Origin: Halovibrio salipaludis
Lineage (GTDB): Bacteria; Pseudomonadota; Gammaproteobacteria; Pseudomonadales; Oleiphilaceae
Assembly (NCBI RefSeq): GCF_002286965.1
Contig: NZ_NSKD01000003.1
Coordinates: 124,001 to 188,000, forward strand
Direction: 5' to 3'
DNA: 64,000 bases
Positions 50,089 through 58,475 of this stretch are shown one piece after another. The translations under genes and the position numbers were made by a program. The stretch's first letter is position 1. Every line of letters starts with the position of its first letter. Below the pieces are notes generated by a model. It saw only the letters and a list, made by a program, of their open reading frames with translations, had not been told where the DNA came from and ran no database searches.

Positions 50089-50116
50089 GCCGGAGATTTC
50101 CCGGGAATTCTCCGGC
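50089..50116 (+). terminator. near-perfect 28-bp palindrome after gapN
   Basis: GCCGGAGATTTCCC and GGGAATTCTCCGGC pair with a single mismatch. There is no T-run, so it may slow or process RNA rather than end transcription alone. Confidence 0.5.
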
Positions 50117-50169
50117 TCTGCTAACTGCCTTCTGCCAATGGCCGCGCCAACGCCTGGGAGTCTAGTGGT

Positions 50170-50574
50170 TTGACAGTCTCCACTCCCGCCCTGCTTTTCC
50201 CCGCCATCTCGCTACTCCTGCTGGCATACACCAATCGGTTCCTGATACTGGCACAACTGATCCGCCAGCTCAAGCACATGGAAACGCAGGACGACTACCC
50301 GCTGATTGCCCGTCAGCTGGGCATGCTGCGCCAGCGCATCCTTCTCACCAAGCGCATGCAGGCTACAGGGGTCCTGAGCTTCCTGATCTGCACACTATCC
50401 ATGTTCGCACTGTTTCTGGGCTGGGAGACGGTCGGGACGGTCAGCTTCGGCAGCAGCCTGATTCTGCTGTCACTGTCGCTTCTTTTTTCGTTCTGGGAAA
50501 TCGTGATTTCCAACAATGCTATCAACGTGGAACTGGAAGATTTCGAGCGAAAACACAAATCGAGACTGATCTGA
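50170..50574 (+). CDS. DUF2721 membrane protein
   Basis: 134 residues. The family opening STPALLFPAISLLLLAYTNR is clear, with two further helices (VLSFLICTLSMFALFLGWET; VSFGSSLILLSLSLLFSFWE) and a polar middle loop rich in Arg/Gln (RQLGMLRQRILLTKRM). Function unknown; inner membrane. The start is TTG 50170 with no strong ribosome site. It is on the same strand as tpiA-gapN, 110 bp later, but the palindrome between them makes it uncertain whether they share a transcript. Confidence 0.82.
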   Translation: MTVSTPALLFPAISLLLLAYTNRFLILAQLIRQLKHMETQDDYPLIARQLGMLRQRILLTKRMQATGVLSFLICTLSMFALFLGWETVGTVSFGSSLILLSLSLLFSFWEIVISNNAINVELEDFERKHKSRLI

Positions 50575-50591
50575 AAGACGGGGAGCACTGG

Positions 50592-51620
50592 CTAGGTTTC
50601 CAGCTCTACCCGGTTGCGTCCAAGTTCCTTGCCACGATAGAGCGCGCGATCCGCCCTGCTGATGGCCGAATTCCGGTCGTCGTCCCGGGAGAATGCGCTG
50701 ACGCCAGCACTGGTGGTAACAGCGATTGGTTGCCCATTGGATCCCTGCCATTCACGCGCCATCAGCGCCTCCCGGACCCTCTCCGCAATCGCCCGGGCAC
50801 TCTGTAACTCGCTGTCCGGAAGTACAACCAGGAATTCTTCCCCACCCCACCGGGCAATCAGGTCCTGGGTACGCAATTGATCCTTGATAATTGCGGCGAC
50901 ATCTTCCAGAACCCTATCACCGGTTTCGTGACCGTGCTCGTAATTAATCTCCTTAAAATAATCAATATCGAACAGGAGAAAAGACACCGGGTGACCTTGT
51001 CGTCGAAAGCGGGCCAGCTCCCTCTCCAAAAGATGGGTCATATGTCGACGGTTAAGGAGGCCAGTTAACGAATCCGTGGTCGCGATTCGACGCAGCTTCC
51101 TGCTCGCCTCGGTTACTATGTTGAGATAGAAGAAAGATAGGTAACCGAACATGGCGAACACGACGCTCAGGTTGAATAGATAAACCCCAAGAAGGGCGTC
51201 AGGCGCGATGGGTTGGAGTGGCTCTGTAGACCACATCCAAATGTACAGCGCAACGTAATAGCTCCACAGCCCAACCAACGCCACGACGGCTTCGCGCAAC
51301 CTCATACTGACGAACACGGCCGGAATAAACATCAGCACGTAATAGTGAAAGCCGCTGTCCCACCCGATGAGAACGGTGCCGAGGCCTGCGTGGATAATGA
51401 CTTCCAGCCAGATCAGCCAGATGGCCAGACCATTCTGCTTCCTGCCAATCGCCCGGTAAGCCACTGCGTACATGGCAACACTGACCACATTGACCCAGGC
51501 CAGGATAGGAGAGCCCAGGAGGTGGAAAATAAAGAAGAACCCAACGTCAACCGATCCCGCAATCTGACAGCTTCGTTTTAGAACCTGCCAGAATTGCGGA
51601 CGCGCTTCCCTGACAGACAT
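50592..51620 (-). CDS. membrane diguanylate cyclase (six-helix sensor + GGEEF)
   Basis: 342 residues. Five or six N-terminal helices (for example FFFIFHLLGSPILAWVNVVS, FAMFGYLSFFYLNIV) form a MASE-like membrane sensor. The GGDEF domain starts at DSLTGLLNRRHM and has the active-site loop RWGGEEF. An RTQD motif stands exactly five residues before GGEEF, so the product-inhibition I-site is present, in contrast to the cyclase at 1107. It makes c-di-GMP in response to an unknown membrane signal. Convergent with the DUF2721 gene. Confidence 0.92.
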   Translation of the reverse strand: MSVREARPQFWQVLKRSCQIAGSVDVGFFFIFHLLGSPILAWVNVVSVAMYAVAYRAIGRKQNGLAIWLIWLEVIIHAGLGTVLIGWDSGFHYYVLMFIPAVFVSMRLREAVVALVGLWSYYVALYIWMWSTEPLQPIAPDALLGVYLFNLSVVFAMFGYLSFFYLNIVTEASRKLRRIATTDSLTGLLNRRHMTHLLERELARFRRQGHPVSFLLFDIDYFKEINYEHGHETGDRVLEDVAAIIKDQLRTQDLIARWGGEEFLVVLPDSELQSARAIAERVREALMAREWQGSNGQPIAVTTSAGVSAFSRDDDRNSAISRADRALYRGKELGRNRVELET

Positions 51621-52278
51621 AGGCGTGACCTTCTCTGCAAAGTGGTCGTTGAGTAATTGATGATCAGGTTAGTTCGCAATCGAAAACGATTCCAGCCAAT
51701 TCCGTAAATAAATAAAAACCTTTGAAAACAAAGAATGCGTTTGCAGGGAAGCACGTTAAAGCGGAGATGGGGATTGCGGGAATCTGGTGGAGCAAAGCTG
51801 TTCGGTTTACACCATTCCGGACTGTGGATCCCTCGACTCCAGGGGGGGCATTTTTACCCGGAATCGGTGTTAAACGACGGGTAGCAGACAATCCGATTTC
51901 GAGCGGATTCTTTGCCTTGATACGGGGCCTAATCGGCGCGCCGAAGGACCGGTCCATAGTGACTGTCATAATTCCGAAAATTCACTGACACCGATGGTGA
52001 TAGTCATATTGAACCCATCAGCGTCCTCATCCCCATGTAGGCAGGACTCACTTCCATATCGAAGCCTTTCCACCATAGAGACGATACAGATCATGACTGG
52101 AAACACTTTGAAAAATGTTGCAATTGACATTTATTCAGCAGCTCATGGTAACGTCCAGACGCTTGATCAGGTTATCCGTTCAGCAGTGTATTACTGAACA
52201 GAAAAGGTCTCCACGGGACGGAGGAGGTACCCAACTTACTCGCAGGGACAATTAGAATAATAAATAGAAGTGGACGTT
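51621..52278. other. 658-bp intergenic region without recognised gene
   Basis: Short frames exist on both strands (51664-51969 minus, 51722-51988 plus, and a 34-codon frame ending at 52197), but none has a good ribosome site or a sequence I recognise. A run of seven G lies near 51842. GGAGGAGGT at 52220 is not followed by a start codon. No tRNA or clear RNA fold seen. It may hold a decayed gene or an untranslated RNA. Confidence 0.5.
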
Positions 52279-53424
52279 ATGACCGATTCCGGGCTATCCG
52301 CTGACCAGAAAAAAGAGATCACCGCCCGCTTTGCCAGAAAGAATAACGCCATTGCATGCCGCCAGATTGCTACGACACTGATTCCCTTCGCACTGGTCTG
52401 GTACCTGGCGATTGAAAGCGCCTCGCTGGAGAATGCTCTGGCCGCATGGGGCCTGACAGCCGTCTGCATTGCGGTGTTGTGCCTGTTCCTCTTGAGAATT
52501 TTCGTGCTGATGCACGACTGCGGGCACAACTCCCTGTTCGCCAAGACCTCCTATAATCGCGCAGCCGGCTTTTTCCTGGGCGTGCTTTGCGGTATGCCGC
52601 AGTACGTCTGGTCGAAGAACCACGCGTTCCACCATGCCACCAACGGCAACTGGGACCGCTACCGGGGGCCGCTGGCGACGCTTTCCATTGAGGAGTTCAA
52701 CGAGCTGACCCCGGCACAGCAGATCCGCTACCGGGTGCTGCGTCACATCACCATGGCGCCGATCGGCGGCTTCCTCTACCTGATCTTCAATCCGCGTTTT
52801 ACCTGGATCAAGGGCAGTCTGGCACTGCTGGCATTTGTGGCCAGGCATAAGTGGCATGCGCCTTCACGGTCGCTGCGTTCAATCGCGAATGACTTTCAGC
52901 CGCGCTACTGGCAAACCTGGAAGGACTACCAGCACATGACGGCCAACAACCTGGTGCTGCTAACGATCTGGGTGCTCATGAGTCTGGCCATCGGCCCGGC
53001 GCTGTTCTTCACGATCTACCTGATCAGCCTCTCCTTCGCCGGTGCGGGAGGCATCATCCTGTTCACGGTGCAGCATAATTTCGAGGATTCCTGGGCAGCC
53101 GACGAGGAGCACTGGGATTACAACCGCGCCGCGATCGAAGGCACCAGTTTCCTGGTTCTGCCTGCGTGGCTGAACTGGTTTAGCGCGGATATCGCCTATC
53201 ACCACGTTCACCACCTGTCCGCCTCAATTCCCAACTATCGGCTGGCTGAATGCCACAGGACCTACGCGCACCTTTTTGAGGACGTCACCCGGATTTCACT
53301 GCGCGATGTCCCGAAGGCACTTCGCAACAACCTCTGGGACCGGCATCACCAGCGGATCACCTCGGTAGAGCGGGTCACACAGGGGGTGGACGGGAATATG
53401 ACCGTTTCGGAGCCATATACCTGA
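52279..53424 (+). CDS. membrane fatty acid desaturase
   Basis: 381 residues with four hydrophobic helices. The three His boxes of membrane di-iron desaturases are present: HDCGH in LMHDCGHNSLF, HAFHH in NHAFHHATNGNWD and HHVHH in YHHVHHLSASIPNYRL. It should introduce a double bond into an acyl chain at the inner membrane. ATG 52279 is chosen; an in-frame GTG at 52270 is possible. The gene stands alone on its strand, after the unexplained gap and convergent with the BCCT transporter. Substrate position is not clear. Confidence 0.88.
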   Translation: MTDSGLSADQKKEITARFARKNNAIACRQIATTLIPFALVWYLAIESASLENALAAWGLTAVCIAVLCLFLLRIFVLMHDCGHNSLFAKTSYNRAAGFFLGVLCGMPQYVWSKNHAFHHATNGNWDRYRGPLATLSIEEFNELTPAQQIRYRVLRHITMAPIGGFLYLIFNPRFTWIKGSLALLAFVARHKWHAPSRSLRSIANDFQPRYWQTWKDYQHMTANNLVLLTIWVLMSLAIGPALFFTIYLISLSFAGAGGIILFTVQHNFEDSWAADEEHWDYNRAAIEGTSFLVLPAWLNWFSADIAYHHVHHLSASIPNYRLAECHRTYAHLFEDVTRISLRDVPKALRNNLWDRHHQRITSVERVTQGVDGNMTVSEPYT

Positions 53425-53482
53425 CGAAGTGGCATAACCCACCCAGTATAATCACTGTGCAATCCCCGATTGAGGATCAGCC

Positions 53483-55075
53483 CTATTCCGGTACGGGCTG
53501 CTTTTTGGCCCAGGGCAGTATCCTGAATGCCTCCTGACTGGCGCCCTGAGTCATGTGACGCTCAGACCGCAGCGCCTTGTAAAGGCTCAGACAGATCGCC
53601 AACAGAAGGAAGGACATGAAAAAACCAAGGGAAATGGAAGCATCCTGAATCGCCCGCAACCCACCAACGATCAACAGGATGGCCGCAACCGAGCCCTCGG
53701 ACACAGCCCAGAAAACGCGCTGCGCGCGCGGCGGATTCGGGTGGCCTCCTGAGGTGACCATGTCATCGACCAGCGATCCTGAATCCGAAGAGGTGATGAA
53801 GAAAATCACGATCACCAGGGTGGCCCACATCATGGTCACACCTGCCAGCGGCAGCGCTTCCAGCAATGCGTGCAGAGACAGCGACACATCGTCCTGAACG
53901 ATCGCGCTCAGCCCCCCGCTGCCGAAAAGCTCGATGTGCAGCGCCGAACCACCGAAAACCGACAGCCAGACGAACGTAACCAGCGTAGGGACCAGCATCA
54001 CTGAAAGAACAAACTCACGCAGGGTGCGCCCCCGGGAAATACGGGCCACAAAAACCCCCACAAACGGTGACCAGGAAATCCACCACCCCCAATAGAACAT
54101 GGTCCAGGTCGCCTGCCAGTCGGTGTGGCTGGTGTACTCGACCCAGAGACTCATTTCAGGCAACTGCTGAATGTAGATGCCCAGGGTCCCCACCAGGGTT
54201 TCGAGAATATAGACCGTCTGCCCGGCAACGAAAACAAACGTCATGAGACCGAACGCCAGCGCCAGGTTGATGAGGCTCAGTCGCCGGATACCCGACTTGA
54301 TGCCGGATACTACCGAGATGGTGGCGACCAGCGTGATCAGGGCAATGATTCCCACCTGGACGTTGGTCTGGAGCGGAATGTCCATGTACTGGGCAAGGCC
54401 ACTGTTGATCTGCATCGCGCCCAACCCCAGTGATGTGGAAACCCCCAGCAGGGTCCCCACCGTGCAGAGAATGTCCACACCGTGGCCAATCGGCCCCCAG
54501 ATATGACGACCGATCAGCGGATGCAGAATGGATCTGGGCGCGAGCGGAAGATCATGGCGGAAATGGAAATAGGCAATGGAGGCGCCGAACAGGATGTAGA
54601 TGGCCCAAGGGTGCAACCCCCAGTGAAAGAAGGTGTAACGCATGGCCTCCTTCGCTGCCTCAGGTGAGCCGCCCTCGGCAAACAGCGGGTCCGCATGGTG
54701 ATAGAGGGGCTCGGCAACCCCCCAGAACACCAGACCTGTTCCCATGCCGGCACTGAACAGCATGGCGAACCAGGCGTGATAGCGGAACTCAGGCCGTGAA
54801 TCCGGAGGTCCCAGCCGTAACCGGCCGTAGGGACTGACCATCAGCCAGAAGGCAAAGATAACGAATAAGGTCACAATCAGCGCGTAATACCAGCCAAAAG
54901 TCCGGGAAATCGCCTGTTGCGCGCTTGAGAATGCGTCACTCGCCGTAGCGGTAAAAAGGCCGCCAAAAATACAGAAGCCAATGACGCAGAGCGCCGAGCC
55001 GATGAAGACCGGCGGTGACATCTTCTGAGTGAAACGATGCCACGCCTGTGTCAGGCCTGCCCTGAGTGCGCCCAT
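53483..55075 (-). CDS. BCCT family (betaine/choline/carnitine) transporter
   Basis: 530 residues, twelve predicted helices, inner membrane. The family signatures are FSAGMGTGLVFWGVAEP (Na+/substrate region) and MFYWGWWISWSPFVGVFVAR. The GMGTG form in place of GMGIG-type loops suggests a Na+- or H+-coupled carrier; choice among glycine betaine, choline and carnitine is open. It probably imports osmoprotectants, in line with a salt-living host. It is on the same strand as the DAHP synthase gene and 97 bp downstream of it. Confidence 0.92.
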   Translation of the reverse strand: MGALRAGLTQAWHRFTQKMSPPVFIGSALCVIGFCIFGGLFTATASDAFSSAQQAISRTFGWYYALIVTLFVIFAFWLMVSPYGRLRLGPPDSRPEFRYHAWFAMLFSAGMGTGLVFWGVAEPLYHHADPLFAEGGSPEAAKEAMRYTFFHWGLHPWAIYILFGASIAYFHFRHDLPLAPRSILHPLIGRHIWGPIGHGVDILCTVGTLLGVSTSLGLGAMQINSGLAQYMDIPLQTNVQVGIIALITLVATISVVSGIKSGIRRLSLINLALAFGLMTFVFVAGQTVYILETLVGTLGIYIQQLPEMSLWVEYTSHTDWQATWTMFYWGWWISWSPFVGVFVARISRGRTLREFVLSVMLVPTLVTFVWLSVFGGSALHIELFGSGGLSAIVQDDVSLSLHALLEALPLAGVTMMWATLVIVIFFITSSDSGSLVDDMVTSGGHPNPPRAQRVFWAVSEGSVAAILLIVGGLRAIQDASISLGFFMSFLLLAICLSLYKALRSERHMTQGASQEAFRILPWAKKQPVPE

Positions 55076-55172
55076 ACCCTGAACCCCATCCGGTATCCCG
55101 ATAGCGGTAACGACTCCCCCCGTTACCCTGCGCGATCATCATGTCGCGCATATGATAGAGATTCAGAGCACT

Positions 55173-56231
55173 TCAGGCCATCTGCTGCAGAAGGCGCGCC
55201 GTCTCATCCCATCCCAGGCAGGGGTCCGTAATGGACTGGCCGTAGGTGAGCTCGCCTTCGTCCTTCTGCTTACCGTCCACCAGGAAGCTCTCAATCATGA
55301 TACCGACGATCCGGTGGTTACCCGCCCGGCGCTGGCGCAGCAGCTCCCGTGCAATCCCGGTCTGGCGCTGATGCTCCTTGCAGGCATTGTCGTGGCTGCA
55401 ATCGACCATCACCGAAGGGGTCAGCCCGTTCTCCCTCAGCTGTTGCTGGGCCGCCGTGACGCTGGCCTCGTCATAATTGGTAACGCCGCGACCACCGCGC
55501 AGCACCAGATGTGTATCCGGATTGCCAGGTGTCTGCATCATGGCCGGCCGACCGTGAACGTCCGTGCCCAATCTGTAATGGGAAGAAGCCGCCGACCGCA
55601 TGGCATTGAGTGCCATTCCATGGCTGCCATCGGTACCGTTCTTGAAGCCCACCGGCATGGGCAGCTGGCTTGCCATCTCACGATGGAGCTGAGATTCCGT
55701 GGTCCGCGCCCCGACCGCCGTCCAGCTCACCAGATCGGACAGGTAATCCACGGCCGTCGGGTTGAGAGCTTCGGTCGCCAGCGGCAGTCCCAGCTGCGCC
55801 AGATTCAGAAGCAGGCGCCGGCTTCGGACCAGCCCCTGGGCCAGGTCCCCTTCTCCCGTGCGCTCAGGGTCGTACAGAAGTCCTTTCCAGCCCACGGTCG
55901 TCCGGGGCTTCTCGAGGTAAGCCCGCATGACGATGAGGCAGCGGTCCTGAAGGGTCGCGGCGAGTTCCGCGAGTCGTTCGCCATACTCAAGTGCCGCTAC
56001 CTCGTCATGCGCGGAGCAGGGCCCCACAACCACCAGCAGGCGCTCGTCTTCGCCCCTGAGAATGGCGCGGACCGCCTCCCGGTGCTGTTCCACCTGCTTA
56101 TGCAGTTCGTCCGGACAGGGTAACTGCTGCTTGAGTTCCGCTGGTGTTGGCAGGCTCTGGAGCGCTGCGGAATCTTGCACGGGCTGTGGTTGTTCACTGG
56201 TCGTCTGTGAGTCCGTCATTGCTGTAGCCAT
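55173..56231 (-). CDS. aroG: 3-deoxy-7-phosphoheptulonate (DAHP) synthase, class I
   Basis: 352 residues, the first enzyme of the shikimate pathway (PEP + erythrose-4-phosphate). Class I signatures are VVVGPCSAHDEVAALEYGER with the metal-binding Cys, YLEKPRTTVGWKG, WTAVGARTTESQLHREMAS, GFKNGTDGSHGMALNAM and MVDCSHDNACKEHQRQ. ATG 56231 is used: GGGAG lies just upstream and the conserved part starts soon after. The in-frame extension upstream crosses the terminator hairpin and is leader sequence. Transcription is very likely under attenuation by an aromatic-rich leader peptide, so the enzyme responds to Phe, Tyr and perhaps Trp supply. Which amino acid inhibits the enzyme itself is not visible. 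Confidence 0.94.
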   Translation of the reverse strand: MATAMTDSQTTSEQPQPVQDSAALQSLPTPAELKQQLPCPDELHKQVEQHREAVRAILRGEDERLLVVVGPCSAHDEVAALEYGERLAELAATLQDRCLIVMRAYLEKPRTTVGWKGLLYDPERTGEGDLAQGLVRSRRLLLNLAQLGLPLATEALNPTAVDYLSDLVSWTAVGARTTESQLHREMASQLPMPVGFKNGTDGSHGMALNAMRSAASSHYRLGTDVHGRPAMMQTPGNPDTHLVLRGGRGVTNYDEASVTAAQQQLRENGLTPSVMVDCSHDNACKEHQRQTGIARELLRQRRAGNHRIVGIMIESFLVDGKQKDEGELTYGQSITDPCLGWDETARLLQQMA

Positions 56232-56245
56232 AATCGATCTCCCAT

Positions 56246-56279
56246 AAAAAAACCCCGACGGCGGCTGCCAGTCGGGGTT
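56246..56279 (-). terminator. attenuator terminator of aroG
   Basis: On the minus strand AACCCCGAC and GTCGGGGTT form a 9-bp stem with loop TGGCAGCCGCC, followed by T7, fifteen bases before the aroG start. The loop TGGCAGCC (56263-56270) is fully complementary to GGCTGCCA (56290-56297), which gives a competing antiterminator. GGCAG/CTGCC upstream gives a third, pre-emptor pairing. Confidence 0.85.
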
Positions 56280-56334
56280 CTTCATCCGGTGGCAGCCTGG
56301 CTTTCTGCCGGGCCGCCTCCTGGGGTGTGAGGTG

Positions 56335-56469
56335 TCAGACGTGGCCCGGCGTATGGCTATAGAAATAGCCAAAGCCAAACCACTGGAAATACACAGCAGC
56401 CACCGAGCCAGCCGGAACACCGGCAGGCATTGGGGTCATTGAGGTGGATGCTGCGGTTAATGTCTTCAT
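56335..56469 (-). CDS. aromatic-rich leader peptide of the aroG attenuator
   Basis: A 44-codon frame ending in TGA at 56335. Its C-terminal part is AAVYFQWFGFGYFYSHTPGH: in YFQWFGFGYFY eight of eleven residues are aromatic (four Phe, three Tyr, one Trp). This is the pattern of ribosome-stalling leader peptides such as that of pheA. The start is uncertain: ATG 56469 has a poor ribosome site, and internal ATG or GTG codons (for example the GTG before AAVYF) are possible. The stop is followed by the alternative hairpins and the terminator before aroG. Confidence 0.78.
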   Translation of the reverse strand: MKTLTAASTSMTPMPAGVPAGSVAAVYFQWFGFGYFYSHTPGHV

Positions 56470-56581
56470 AACCGGGATCATAACGCACCCAGCCAGCGTT
56501 GCAACACCAGGCCTTTTCGAAAAGCCGGGAAGATGGGAATATCTCAGCTCAGCCCCAAACGCCAGACTGTCAGAGAGGCCA

Positions 56582-57322
56582 ATGCCAGCCGAATACGATC
56601 TTGAAGTACTCAGCAATAACCGCCTGACACCGAACATGCGCCGGATCGTGCTGCAGGGGCCGGAACTGGCCGGGTTCCCGGCAGACCAGAAAGGCGGCTA
56701 CGTGAAGCTGGTTTTTGACCCGGCGGAGGAAGGCGGCAAACCGACCCTGCGCTCCTACACCATCCGTGCCTTCGATGCGGCACGGCAGGAACTGACGCTG
56801 GATTTCGTGGACCACGGCGACGGCGGCCCGGCCTCGGCCTGGGCGAGCCGAGCGCGCCCCGGCGACCCCATCACCATCCGGGGCCCGGGTGAACCAAAAC
56901 TGGCCGCCCCTGACGCCGACTGGTTCCTCCTGGCTGGTGACTTGAGCGCCCTACCGGCGCTGGCCGTGAACCTCGAGAACCTGCCTCCCGACGCGCGCGG
57001 TTACGCCCTGATCGAAGTGCTCTCAGAGGACGACAGGCAGACCATCGAACACCCCGAGGGCATTGAGCTGACATGGCTCGTGAACCCGGACACCGGGCGA
57101 CCCAACGCCCTTCTGGACGAACGGGTGCGCGCCCTGCCCTGGCTGCCGGGCACGCCCTACCCCTGGTTCGCGGGCGAGTTCAGTACCATGCGCAGCATGC
57201 GCCGCTACTTCCGGGACGAAAGCGGCATCGACAAGCATGCCATGTACTGCAGTTGCTACTGGAAGATGGGTGATACTGACGAAGGGATGAAGCGGGCCAA
57301 GAAGCTTGACCCGGAAGCCTGA
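56582..57322 (+). CDS. siderophore-interacting protein, ferric-siderophore reductase (SIP/ViuB type)
   Basis: 246 residues. An FAD-binding domain (QKGGYVKLVF, LRSYTIRAFDAARQELTLDF, RPGDPITIRGPGEP) and the SIP C-terminal domain (DWFLLAGDLSALPALAVNLE; YCSCYWKMGDTDEGMKRAKK) are clear. Such flavoproteins release iron from imported siderophores in the cytoplasm with NAD(P)H. ATG 56582 (MPAEYDLEVL) is preferred: GAGAGG precedes it and the family homology starts there; the longer frame runs through the aroG leader promoter. It is divergent from the aroG leader and abuts the EamA gene tail to tail. No siderophore receptor or Fur box was recognised nearby. Confidence 0.88.
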   Translation: MPAEYDLEVLSNNRLTPNMRRIVLQGPELAGFPADQKGGYVKLVFDPAEEGGKPTLRSYTIRAFDAARQELTLDFVDHGDGGPASAWASRARPGDPITIRGPGEPKLAAPDADWFLLAGDLSALPALAVNLENLPPDARGYALIEVLSEDDRQTIEHPEGIELTWLVNPDTGRPNALLDERVRALPWLPGTPYPWFAGEFSTMRSMRRYFRDESGIDKHAMYCSCYWKMGDTDEGMKRAKKLDPEA

Positions 57323-58243
57323 TTAATCGGCCTGCTCTCCATCTCCTGCGCCCTCAGGCTCTGGCAGCGCCGCCGCCGGGGGTCCGGAAAAGACACTCAA
57401 CGCCGTCACTGTAGCCAGGATCAGCGCCATCCCTACAATCTGCAGCGCAACCAGCGTTTCCTCCAGGACAACCACGCCGAACAGTGAGGCCGTGACCGGC
57501 TCAACCATGGCTACAATGGAGGCGACGGCGGGGGCCGTGTGATTCAGGCCGATGATGTAGAAGATAAACGACAGCCCCGCGCCCAGTATTCCCAGCGTGA
57601 CGAACAGGGGCCAGTCCGGCGTGCTCAGGGCAATGGCGATTTCGCTGGAATCCCCGAAGGCACCAAGGATGATCACCAGGGCCGTAAAGGCGATGGTGAG
57701 AATGGCCTGCGGGGTGCCATGGGGCGCGGCGTATTTGAAGCCGAATATGAAGATGGCATAGGAGAGCCCGGCCAGAAGCCCCGCGCCAACGCCAAGCGCC
57801 GTAACACCGCCCGCGTTGACGTCATAGATGCGGGTGAGCAGCACAATCCCCACCATCACCATCACGATGGCCGCCCATTTGAGCGGCGTTGGGCTTTCCA
57901 GCTTAAGCGCGAAAGACAGCAGGTAGACGAACACCGGCGCGCAGTACATCAGCGTCGCGGCCACCGCGACACTGCCCTCGGAGATGCTCAGGAAGTAGAA
58001 CGAGAAGTTGCCGGCCACGCCCAGCCCGGCAATGGCTGACCAGAACCACAGCTTGCGATTGGCCAGTCCGCTGTTGCCAGGGCGGATCGCCAGCCAGCCC
58101 AGGACGAACACAAGACCAATCGCCCCCCGGTAGAACGAGACCACGAACGCATCCCAGCCATCCGCCATGAGGATGCCGCCAATACCGCCGGAGAGCCCCC
58201 AGCAGAGGGACGCGAGCATCACGAGAGCCGTTGCACCTGCCAT
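57323..58243 (-). CDS. EamA/DMT family transporter
   Basis: 306 residues with ten predicted helices in two EamA repeats (LVMLASLCWGLSGGIGGILM; LGVGAGLLAGLSYAIFIFGF; GAGLSFIFYIIGLNHTAPAV, ASIVAMVEPVTASLFGVVVL). The second repeat ends with the typical VALQIVGMALILATVTAL. It is an inner-membrane exporter-type carrier of metabolites or amino acids; substrate unknown. GAGGAG precedes the ATG. Its stop codon begins at the base after the siderophore-protein stop. Confidence 0.88.
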   Translation of the reverse strand: MAGATALVMLASLCWGLSGGIGGILMADGWDAFVVSFYRGAIGLVFVLGWLAIRPGNSGLANRKLWFWSAIAGLGVAGNFSFYFLSISEGSVAVAATLMYCAPVFVYLLSFALKLESPTPLKWAAIVMVMVGIVLLTRIYDVNAGGVTALGVGAGLLAGLSYAIFIFGFKYAAPHGTPQAILTIAFTALVIILGAFGDSSEIAIALSTPDWPLFVTLGILGAGLSFIFYIIGLNHTAPAVASIVAMVEPVTASLFGVVVLEETLVALQIVGMALILATVTALSVFSGPPAAALPEPEGAGDGEQAD

Positions 58244-58475
58244 TGGAACTCCTCACGGGCCGGATGTGGAAAAGGGTGAGCAGCCTAGGCCAGAAGCAGC
58301 AGCCCCGTCCAGTTTCGGGTTTCCTCAATGTCTGCCGTATATCTATCATGACCGCTCCCAATCTGCTATCTCTCTCCTCGTGCCCAATGTTCTATCATTC
58401 CCCTGCACACGGGGCTCCGGGCACAACGGATGCCTTGGAACCGGAGCAGTTCACGAAAAACAGGTGGCCTAATCC

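Noticed and set aside
51664-51988. Two opposing ~90-100-codon frames in the 658-bp gap
   Set aside because: No ribosome sites, no recognised motifs, and both cannot be real over the same DNA; kept only as an open question.
56232-56420. N-terminal extension of AroG through the upstream region
   Set aside because: It would pass through the terminator hairpin and its T-run. The ATG at 56231 has its own ribosome site, and the region is better explained as an attenuator.
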